9,865 nucleotides of DNA from DATLWR01 sp035576205 (GTDB lineage Bacteria; Pseudomonadota; Zetaproteobacteria; Mariprofundales; Mariprofundaceae): NCBI GenBank assembly GCA_035576205.1, contig DATLWR010000025.1, forward strand, positions 1 to 9,865. The letters run 5' to 3'. Shown here piece after piece: positions 1 through 5,236 of this stretch. Within the stretch, counting starts at the first letter, position 1; the number at the start of each line of letters is the position of its first letter. The notes beneath the pieces were generated by a model. The model saw only the letters and a program-made list of their open reading frames with translations, was not told where the DNA came from and did no database searches. Made by a program: the position numbers and the translations under genes.

Positions 1-375
1 AATCAGCCGTTGCGCCGTCTTCTTGCCGATGCCGGGGGTGCGGGCGATGGCCGTTTCGTCGCCGCCATCGATGGCGGCCAGCAGTTCATCGGCCGGCATG
101 CCGGACATCAGGTTGAGCGCCATGCGGGCGCCGATGCCGGAGACCGTATTGAGCTTGCGGAACAGGGCGCGTTCGCGGCGGCTGGCGAAGCCGAACAAAG
201 TGATCTGGTCCTCGCGGACATGGGTGTGGACGTGCAGTTCGGCTTTATCTCCCTGTTTCAGTTTGCATAGTGTCTGCAGGCTGACCGAGAGTTCGTAGCC
301 GACGCCGGAGGTTTCCAGTACGACGATGCCGGCAGGATCGAGATCGCGGACGGTGCCGGAAAGCCAGCCGATCAT
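1..375 (-). CDS. ruvA: RuvA, Holliday junction branch migration subunit (3' end beyond window)
   Basis: RuvA tetramers bind the four-way Holliday junction and load the RuvB helicase motor during recombinational repair. The visible 125 residues, of about 190-200 usual for the family, begin MIGWLSGTV and contain the N-terminal OB-fold (about 1-63). The acidic pin pair E55-D56 sits exactly where E. coli RuvA has it. Two helix-hairpin-helix DNA-binding motifs follow: VSGIG at 78-82 and TPGIGKKTAQRL at 113-124. The C-terminal RuvB-contacting domain lies beyond base 1. The ATG shares four bases with the ruvC stop (ATGA), so it is almost certainly coupled to ruvC translation. ruvB would be expected next, outside the window. 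Identification is from direct reading of conserved motifs and is secure. Confidence 0.97.
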   Translation of the reverse strand, partial: MIGWLSGTVRDLDPAGIVVLETSGVGYELSVSLQTLCKLKQGDKAELHVHTHVREDQITLFGFASRRERALFRKLNTVSGIGARMALNLMSGMPADELLAAIDGGDETAIARTPGIGKKTAQRLI

Positions 376-863
376 CGCGTCGTACCCTTGTTACGGATCA
401 TCGGGGCATGATGCGCATGACAGATGGCCACCGCAAGCGCGTCGGCGGCATCCTCGGCCAGCGGCTCGGGCGGATGCAGCAGCAGGCGCACCATGTGCTG
501 CACCTGCGTTTTTTCGGCACGGCCGAAGCCGACGACAGCCTGCTTGACCTCGCTGGGGGAGTAGGGGGCAACCCGCAGTCCGCCGTTGGTGCAGGCGGCG
601 ATCAGGGCGCCGCGCGCCTGACCGAGTTTCAGCGCCGAAGCGGTATTCTTGCCGACGAATACCTCCTCGATGGCGGCGGCTTGCGGCTGGTAGTCGCGGA
701 TGATTTCGCTGAGGCGACTGAACAGTTGCAGCAGGCGCAGGTCGAAGTCGCCGGTGCCGCAGCGGATCACCTCATGGTGCACATGGCGAAGGCGATTACC
801 CTCGATGTCGACGATGCCGACACCGGTTTTCTGCGAGCCGGGATCGACGCCGAGCAGCCGCAT
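372..863 (-). CDS. ruvC: RuvC, Holliday junction resolvase
   Basis: RuvC is the dimeric, Mg-dependent endonuclease that cuts Holliday junctions symmetrically after RuvAB branch migration. The 163-residue protein matches the usual length of 160-175. It has the RNase H-like start MRLLGVDPGS. All four catalytic acidic residues are in register with E. coli numbering: D7, E66 (in AAAIEEVF), D138 and D141 (in EDAADALA). The motif VGKNTASALKLGQARG (70-85) is also typical. The ATG overlaps the stop of the upstream yebC remnant by one base (TGATG), and the TGA overlaps the ruvA start. No good Shine-Dalgarno lies at normal distance; the nearest, AAGGAG, is about 20 bases upstream. Translation probably depends on coupling to the short upstream frame. 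Confidence 0.98.
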   Translation of the reverse strand: MRLLGVDPGSQKTGVGIVDIEGNRLRHVHHEVIRCGTGDFDLRLLQLFSRLSEIIRDYQPQAAAIEEVFVGKNTASALKLGQARGALIAACTNGGLRVAPYSPSEVKQAVVGFGRAEKTQVQHMVRLLLHPPEPLAEDAADALAVAICHAHHAPMIRNKGTTR

Positions 864-1039
864 CAGTTTTGAATCCGTTCCATCTCCTTATTGGAGACAT
901 CGAAGTTATCGTTAGATCTGCCGTTCAAGCAGGCCGCGACGGTGATTTCAGGGATTTGGCGGGTAAAAATCCTGGCACGTTTGGCATCCTGGGCACCCTT
1001 GCGGTGCTGGATGCTGGCCCATTTGCTGTGTCCTGCCAT
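863..1039 (-). pseudogene. yebC: Truncated yebC remnant (58 codons)
   Basis: The frame opens with MAGHSKWASIQHRKGAQDAK, the hallmark N-terminus of YebC/TACO1-family proteins, which act in transcription regulation and in translation of difficult sequences. Resemblance continues to about residue 40 (IFTRQIPEITVAACLNG, against the family pattern IFT..I.EITVAA..GG). Even there P30 and C37 replace residues that are usually charged. After residue 41 no family resemblance is clear, and the frame stops at 58 codons instead of about 240-250. ruvC begins in the stop codon, so roughly 190 residues are missing, not displaced. The start is supported by a good Shine-Dalgarno (CTGGAGA) at normal distance. 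The frame may persist because it carries ribosomes into ruvC. A real short protein cannot be excluded, but YebC function as known cannot be performed. Confidence 0.75.
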
Positions 1040-1125
1040 GCGTATCTCCAGAGAAAAAGCGGGGAAGTGATTAATGTCGCCAACCTTAGCACCATTTGCC
1101 GGGTGCGTCAGTGGCGGTGACCGGC
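1040..1125. other. Short spacer between coq7 and the yebC remnant
   Basis: These 86 bases separate the coq7 stop from the yebC-remnant start. They contain the Shine-Dalgarno of the remnant next to base 1045, and a weak inverted repeat GCACC (1089-1093) / GGTGC (1102-1106) with an 8-base loop and no T-run. No convincing terminator or sigma70 promoter is visible, so read-through from coq7 into ruvCA is possible. Confidence 0.4.
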
Positions 1126-1812
1126 CTAGAAGCGTTCGGCGAGCGTGGTCATGACCTTCGAGGTGAGTTTCATCAGCCCCTTGATCGGATCGGGAAGTTT
1201 CGCAGCACCCAAAGCCTCGGCGAGATCGGCATGGCCCTGTTCGTCCACCTTCATCTGCTCGACGATGGCCCGGCTGCGCTGGTCGTCGGCCGGCAGTCGC
1301 TCCAGATGGCTGTCGAGATGCCGTACCACCTGCTTCTCCGTTTCGGCGAGGAAGCCAAGGTTCCAGCGGTCGCCGGCAATACCGGCGGTCATACCAATGG
1401 CAAACGAACCGGCATACCAGAAGGGATCCAGCAGTGAAGGTTTTGCGCCAAGCTCTTTCAGGCGGTTGCGGCACCAGTTCAGGTGATCGGCCTCCTCGAT
1501 GGAGGCCTGATGCAGTCTTTGCGACAGCGAGGGGTCGCGGGCGGTCAGGCTCTGGCCCTGATAGAGGGCCTGCGCCGCCATTTCCCCGGCATGGTTGACG
1601 CGCATCAATCCGGCAGCCATTCGCTTCTGTTCGGCATTCAGGCCCGCAGTCTCGGTGGCGGAGCCGGCCGGGTAGGGGCGAGAACTTTTCTGTTCGCAGA
1701 AGATGTTGTTCAGGGCGCGGTCCAGCTCACCGATAATGCGATCGGCCAGATTCTGGTGGCGAAATCCCTGCTCCGAGTTATTCCCGGAATTGCTCCCCGA
1801 ACTTTTCCCCAT
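1126..1812 (-). CDS. coq7: Coq7-type demethoxyubiquinone hydroxylase
   Basis: Coq7 is a membrane-associated di-iron monooxygenase that hydroxylates 2-polyprenyl-3-methyl-6-methoxybenzoquinol, a late step of ubiquinone synthesis. The expected ligand set is visible in the 228-residue product: E77 (NHAGE), E107 and H110 (EEADH), E159 (ETEKQ), E191 and H194 (DEQGH). The family's recognisable start (ADRIIGELDRAL) lies at residue 23. It is preceded by a Ser/Asn/Gly-rich extension not typical of the family. The chosen ATG at 1812 has GGGGAG four bases upstream. An ATG at 1824 or a TTG at 1860 in the same frame would only lengthen the extension. The gene stands alone between the origin-like gap and the yebC-ruvCA group, in the same direction as both neighbours. 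Presence of Coq7 indicates an aerobic, ubiquinone-using proteobacterium. Confidence 0.95.
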   Translation of the reverse strand: MGKSSGSNSGNNSEQGFRHQNLADRIIGELDRALNNIFCEQKSSRPYPAGSATETAGLNAEQKRMAAGLMRVNHAGEMAAQALYQGQSLTARDPSLSQRLHQASIEEADHLNWCRNRLKELGAKPSLLDPFWYAGSFAIGMTAGIAGDRWNLGFLAETEKQVVRHLDSHLERLPADDQRSRAIVEQMKVDEQGHADLAEALGAAKLPDPIKGLMKLTSKVMTTLAERF

Positions 1813-1919
1813 ACGGCTCCCCATGCCCGGCAAGCATACGAGGCGCCGGATTAAGTGCAAGTCGACCCATCCACCGGTACGTTTGGTGGAAGTTGTTGTC
1901 TGGCAAAGGGTTCGGGAAT

Positions 1920-1928
1920 GTGTCCACA
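1920..1928 (+). promoter_or_regulatory. Weak DnaA-box-like 9-mer
   Basis: GTGTCCACA differs from the consensus TTATCCACA at two positions. It is oriented opposite to the two boxes that follow and forms part of the inverted repeat TCCACAG-AAT-CTGTGGA (1923-1939). Confidence 0.4.
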
Positions 1929-1933
1929 GAATC

Positions 1934-1942
1934 TGTGGATAA
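1934..1942 (-). promoter_or_regulatory. Perfect DnaA box
   Basis: TGTGGATAA is the exact reverse complement of the high-affinity DnaA box TTATCCACA. It is the strongest single element of the cluster. Confidence 0.65.
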
Positions 1943-1945
1943 CTT

Positions 1946-1954
1946 TGTGGATGA
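1946..1954 (-). promoter_or_regulatory. DnaA-box-like 9-mer
   Basis: TGTGGATGA differs from the perfect box at one position. It lies 12 bases from the perfect box in the same orientation, close to one helical turn, so both could face the same side of the DNA. Confidence 0.55.
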
Positions 1955-2000
1955 CTGACCGCTTAGGCCGTGATTGCAGGGTTGGTTTTCGGGGCTGGTA

Positions 2001-2011
2001 TTAATGATTAA
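2001..2011. repeat. Palindrome TTAAT-G-ATTAA
   Basis: A perfect 5-bp inverted repeat around a single central base at the left edge of the AT-rich segment. It could be an operator half-site pair or simply an outcome of high AT content. Confidence 0.35.
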
Positions 2012-2029
2012 ATTTTGAGCATGTAATTT

Positions 2030-2042
2030 ATTTTATTAAAAT
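2030..2042. repeat. Palindrome ATTTTA-T-TAAAAT
   Basis: A perfect 6-bp inverted repeat around one central base, immediately next to and slightly overlapping the IHF-type site. In such AT-rich sequence chance occurrence is not negligible. Confidence 0.35.
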
Positions 2043-2052
2043 CAAAGTTTTA
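2040..2052 (+). promoter_or_regulatory. IHF consensus site
   Basis: AATCAAAGTTTTA matches the IHF consensus WATCAANNNNTTR at every defined position. IHF bends DNA sharply and helps DnaA unwind the E. coli origin. The site lies inside the AT-rich segment about 90 bases from the DnaA-box cluster. Binding itself is inferred from the consensus alone. Confidence 0.5.
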
Positions 2053-2064
2053 TGAAAATATTCT

Positions 2065-2077
2065 TATGTTAAACATA
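2065..2077. promoter_or_regulatory. Palindrome TATGTT-A-AACATA, possible operator
   Basis: A perfect 13-base odd-centred palindrome with 6-bp arms, lying 60 bases past the hpnE stop and upstream of coq7. Its mixed base content makes it the most operator-like of the three palindromes. No regulator gene is nearby to pair with it. Confidence 0.4.
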
Positions 2078-2137
2078 GTTTAGTTTCGGCATCTTGACGT
2101 TCTTCGTGCAAGACGGCAAAAAAGTGAATGATTGATG

Positions 2138-3400
2138 TCAGGCGCTTGACAAAAGGCAGTTTTTGGCAGCTGCCTCGCCGCGCTGGATCGCGGTTTCGAT
2201 CGTGGCCGGGAGATCGCCGGATCGCGGTGCTTCACAGGCATCGATCACTCCCTTGGGCAGGTTGGCGGGCTGCAGCGAAGATGCCACCCTGGCGGTGGCT
2301 CGTTGTTCGGTAATGATCCGGTGATGTCTCGGAGAGGCATGAGCCGGCCAGCGGCCGATCATGGCCAGTTCCTTCGCGACCTGTCCGACAAGGTCGGGAT
2401 GATCCCCGTCGTGCGCACTGATGACGGCACAGAAATGGCCGGGATTTGCCGACGGTATCTGCTGTCGGATATCGAAGAACCATTGGCCGAGCGTGCCGAT
2501 GCCACCGACGAAGGGGGCCGGCAGGCTGAGGTTCGTGTCATCGAACCATAGGTGGATATTGGTGATCGGCCGGGTTTCGCCGGCATGCCGGATGCCCAGC
2601 AGCAGATCGCGGGCGTGTGCAGGGATCGCCAGTACCACGCTGTCGGCTCGCAGGGTTGTACCGTCGCGGAATGTCAGGATCGGTCGCCCCGCCTCGCTTT
2701 TCAGGCTTGCGACACGGCTGCGCAGCCGGATGTCGACGCCCGATTGGCGGGCCCGATGTTCAAGCGGTGCGATCAATGCCTCGGAGAGCGGCTTGTTGAA
2801 CCAGCCAAGACGGGCGCTCTGGTGGCCGGCAAAGCTCTCCTTCAATACGCGTGCAAAGGAGCGGGCATCGGCGGTTTCGATCGCTTCGTTCATGGCACCG
2901 AGGCAGAGCGGTTCCAGCAGGTCGCGTTGTAGGCTGGCAGGGATGTGCAGGCCCGCCAGCCATGCCGCGACGGTCTGCCGGGTGGGCGGATGCAAGGCCA
3001 TGGCGAACAGGCTGCCGGCACTTTTCAATGAATGCCCCGGAAGGTGGGTGATGGCGATGGGGAGAGCCAGCAGCAGTGGCAACAGGCGTGAGGGTTGCAG
3101 CCTGAAATGGCCACGCCGTTCATCCCAGAGCGGCAGGGTGAGTGAGGGCTGCCAGGTGACGTTGCCGGCTGCACCGCAATCACTCAGCAGTCGTCGTGTA
3201 CTGTTGTAAGCGCCGATCAGCAGATGCGGCCCGTTATCCGTCAACTCGCCGGAGGCAGGTTCAAGATACGAGCGGGTGCGGCCGCCGAGCTGTGGGGCGG
3301 CTTCCAGCAGGCTGACGCGAGCACCTGCCTCGGTGAGCCGGATGGCGGCGGTCAGGCCGCTGAGGCCGCCTCCGATGATGACAACATGCCTGCCAGGCAA
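2138..3400 (-). CDS. hpnE: HpnE, hydroxysqualene reductase (FAD-dependent amine oxidase/desaturase family)
   Basis: HpnE converts hydroxysqualene to squalene, the last step of the three-enzyme bacterial squalene pathway. The 420-residue product is of normal length. It opens with the FAD dinucleotide fold VVIIGGGLSGL (G10, G12, G15), the ribose-binding E33 and the family GGRT (39-42). Near the C-terminus SGDLPATIETAIQRG matches the family's end. However, the usual LAGDWT motif just before it reads DACEAP, so the second flavin-contacting motif is divergent. The start is a TTG five bases after the hpnD stop; it is the only start fitting the fold, with no strong Shine-Dalgarno, so re-initiation after hpnD is likely. 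The gene is last in the hpnCDE operon and no terminator follows it. Confidence 0.92.
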   Translation of the reverse strand: MPGRHVVIIGGGLSGLTAAIRLTEAGARVSLLEAAPQLGGRTRSYLEPASGELTDNGPHLLIGAYNSTRRLLSDCGAAGNVTWQPSLTLPLWDERRGHFRLQPSRLLPLLLALPIAITHLPGHSLKSAGSLFAMALHPPTRQTVAAWLAGLHIPASLQRDLLEPLCLGAMNEAIETADARSFARVLKESFAGHQSARLGWFNKPLSEALIAPLEHRARQSGVDIRLRSRVASLKSEAGRPILTFRDGTTLRADSVVLAIPAHARDLLLGIRHAGETRPITNIHLWFDDTNLSLPAPFVGGIGTLGQWFFDIRQQIPSANPGHFCAVISAHDGDHPDLVGQVAKELAMIGRWPAHASPRHHRIITEQRATARVASSLQPANLPKGVIDACEAPRSGDLPATIETAIQRGEAAAKNCLLSSA

Positions 3401-3405
3401 TGGCT

Positions 3406-4281
3406 TCAGAAGTCGAGACGAACCGGGATCGACTTGCCGGCCGCCGCGCGCTTTTCGTGTCGCCAGGCTCGCCAGGCGATCCAGATCTTGCGCAGCGGCG
3501 AGATATGGGCCGAACCGTGCCAGACGTCGTATCCGATCATCTTGAGACGCGCAAGCTGCGCGTGGTAAATGGCCGCCATCAGCAGTGACGGGCGCAGGCT
3601 GGCGCGATCCTCGTCAGGCAGATATTCGAGCGCTTTCCGGTAAGCCTCCTCGGCCTGGTCGGTATAGTGCTGCAAGAGCCGCCGCATGTCGTCCGACATG
3701 CCGTCGCGGAAATCCTGGTCGCGCACATTGAAGCGGATGCGGTCCTCCTGCGGAATGTAGATGCGGCTGTTTGCGGCATCCTGGGCAATGTCACGCAGGA
3801 TGTTGGTCAGCTGCAGTGCCTCGCCAAGGTGGGTGGCGAAGGTGCGGGACTGGCGGGAGCGGTAGCCGAAGATCTCGATCGACAGCAGGCCGACAGCGCC
3901 GGCGACGCGGTAACAGTAGAGGGAGAGGTCGGCGCGTTTGAGGATCGGCTGCCGGTTGATGTCCATCAGCATGCCGTCGATGATCTCGGCGAACAGTTCC
4001 TCGTCGAGGCTGAAGTGATGTCGTGCCCAGTCGAGTTCCTGACCGACCGGATGCCGAGGCTTGCCGGCAAAGGTATTGGCAATTTCGTCGCGCCAGAAGG
4101 CGAGCTTGCCGAGTGCGACCTGGCGGTCGGGGATTTCATCGGCGATATCGTCGACCTCGCGGCAGAATGCATACAGCGCCATCATGGCGCGGCGCTTCTC
4201 CTCGGGCAGGAACAGGAAGGCGTAAAAGAATGACGAGCCGGAGCCACGGGTGCGCTGTTCGCAATACTGTGCCGGCGTCAT
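3406..4281 (-). CDS. hpnD: HpnD, presqualene diphosphate synthase
   Basis: HpnD condenses two farnesyl diphosphates to presqualene diphosphate. The product has 291 residues and belongs to the squalene/phytoene synthase fold. It shows the family start SGSSFFYAFLFLP (13-25), the first Asp-rich motif EVDDIADE (D44, D45, D48) and the second motif LRDIAQD (D164, D168), followed by the R-Y-P signature R173, Y175, P177. These aspartates bind the Mg-diphosphate groups. The second motif of HpnC has a different surround (FWQDLSID), which is how the two paralogues are told apart. The ATG overlaps the hpnC stop by four bases (ATGA), indicating coupled translation. The enzyme acts on the membrane-associated isoprenoid pool. 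Confidence 0.95.
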   Translation of the reverse strand: MTPAQYCEQRTRGSGSSFFYAFLFLPEEKRRAMMALYAFCREVDDIADEIPDRQVALGKLAFWRDEIANTFAGKPRHPVGQELDWARHHFSLDEELFAEIIDGMLMDINRQPILKRADLSLYCYRVAGAVGLLSIEIFGYRSRQSRTFATHLGEALQLTNILRDIAQDAANSRIYIPQEDRIRFNVRDQDFRDGMSDDMRRLLQHYTDQAEEAYRKALEYLPDEDRASLRPSLLMAAIYHAQLARLKMIGYDVWHGSAHISPLRKIWIAWRAWRHEKRAAAGKSIPVRLDF

Positions 4282-5162
4282 GCTGCGACCGCCCTCTGCC
4301 TGGGAGGTAGCAGGGTGGCCAGCAGGATGGCCGGCCCCATGCTCGCCCACGTTGCCTTTGACAGGGTCGGGCGCGTGCTGAGCGGCAGATGCGAACGCTC
4401 GACCTCGCGCAGGATGCGGCGGCCACCGTACAGGGTAGCGGCAATCTGCAGCCGGAATCGCCACGGCAGGTAACCGAGCAACAGGTCGCCCTGGTCGAAC
4501 AGCTGCCGGGTATGGGAAATCGCCCGTGCCAGTACCGGGCGCAGGGCTTCGTCGGTGACATTGCCCTGCAGCAGGTCGGACGGTTGCAGCTGGGCTTCGG
4601 CAAGCCAGTCAGCCGGCAGGTAGCAACGTCCCTTCGGCAGGTCGATGGAGAGATCCTGCCAGAAATTGGCCAGTTGCAGACCGGTACAGATGGCGTCGCT
4701 CGCCTGCCGCGCCGCCGGGTCGTCGATGCCGTGCAGGGCGAGCATCAGCCGGCCGACCGGATTGGCCGAGTGGCGGCAGTAAAAGTGCAGTTCGTCGACC
4801 GAGGCGTAGCTGTCGATGTTGACGTCCATGCGGAAGGCGACAAGCAGGTCGTGCAGTGCTTCGGCTGGCAGGTTGAAACGGCGCACGGCATCACCCAGAG
4901 CCATAAAGACCGGCTGTTCCACTTCCCCCTGCAGGCTGCGTTCGAGCAGGGTTTCCCAGGCATCGAGCTTTTTCAGCCGTGTTGCCGGGTCTGCGTCACC
5001 CTCGTCGGCGATGTCGTCGGCATGGCGGGCAAAGGCGTAGATCGCCGCCACCGCCGGCCTGAGTTCGGGGCGGATCAACAGCGAGGCGGTCGGGAAATTT
5101 TCGTAATGCTGCCGTGCGGTCTGCAGGCAATGCTGATAAGCTGCGGCCACGTTTTGCGGCAT
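4278..5162 (-). CDS. hpnC: HpnC, hydroxysqualene synthase
   Basis: HpnC turns presqualene diphosphate into hydroxysqualene. The 294-residue product shows the HpnC-type start HYENFPTASLL (19-29), the Asp-rich motif ARHADDIADEG (D49, D50, D53) and the second motif NFWQDLSID (D170, D174) with KGRCYLP after it. These are the diphosphate/Mg-binding motifs of the squalene/phytoene synthase family. I chose the ATG at 5162 because CAGGAG lies just upstream. The in-frame ATG codons at 5177 and 5174 would add five or four residues but lack a ribosome site. It is first in an operon with hpnD and hpnE and is divergent from thiO. No squalene-hopene cyclase gene is in the window, so the hopanoid end product is inferred from family knowledge. 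Confidence 0.95.
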   Translation of the reverse strand: MPQNVAAAYQHCLQTARQHYENFPTASLLIRPELRPAVAAIYAFARHADDIADEGDADPATRLKKLDAWETLLERSLQGEVEQPVFMALGDAVRRFNLPAEALHDLLVAFRMDVNIDSYASVDELHFYCRHSANPVGRLMLALHGIDDPAARQASDAICTGLQLANFWQDLSIDLPKGRCYLPADWLAEAQLQPSDLLQGNVTDEALRPVLARAISHTRQLFDQGDLLLGYLPWRFRLQIAATLYGGRRILREVERSHLPLSTRPTLSKATWASMGPAILLATLLPPRQRAVAA

Positions 5163-5236
5163 GGTCTCCTGCATCATGCCGGCATGTTGGCGAGGGGCGC
5201 AGCTCGGGGCAAGCGTTCATCGCGACGGGAGGTTGG
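5163..5236. promoter_or_regulatory. Divergent hpnC/thiO intergenic region
   Basis: Seventy-four bases separate the two divergent genes, so promoters for both must lie here or inside the opposite coding regions. I could not find a convincing -35/-10 pair on either strand. GGGAGG at 5227-5232 is the Shine-Dalgarno that fixes the thiO GTG start. Confidence 0.4.

Larger units (their letters stand above)
1813..2137. other. Origin-like intergenic region (DnaA-box cluster plus AT-rich segment)
   Basis: This 325-bp gap between coq7 and hpnE holds no gene I can support. From left to right it contains three DnaA-box-like 9-mers within 1920-1954, a mixed-composition spacer, and a strikingly AT-rich segment (about 1999-2083) in an otherwise GC-rich window. 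That segment carries three short palindromes and one perfect IHF consensus match. The combination of DnaA boxes, an adjacent AT-rich unwinding-type segment and an IHF site is the layout of proteobacterial origins. It could instead be a DnaA-responsive promoter region for coq7. No dnaA, dnaN, rpmH or gidA gene is in the window, no GATC sites were seen in the gap, and small hand counts gave no clear G/C strand-bias switch here. Confidence 0.45.

Noticed and set aside
1089..1106. Inverted repeat downstream of coq7 as a terminator
   Set aside because: Only 5-bp arms with an 8-base loop and no T-run on the minus strand.
1920..1954. Short repeats as a possible CRISPR or integron site
   Set aside because: The repeats are 9-mers matching the DnaA box, with no regular spacers and no cas or integrase gene.
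2213..2330. A frameshift near the 3' end of hpnE
   Set aside because: The other two frames do not contain the missing LAGDWT motif and the frame regains LPATIE without a shift, so substitution is the simpler reading.
2421..3209. Open frame on the plus strand across hpnE (262 codons)
   Set aside because: Shadow of hpnE; Arg/Ser-rich with no family motifs.
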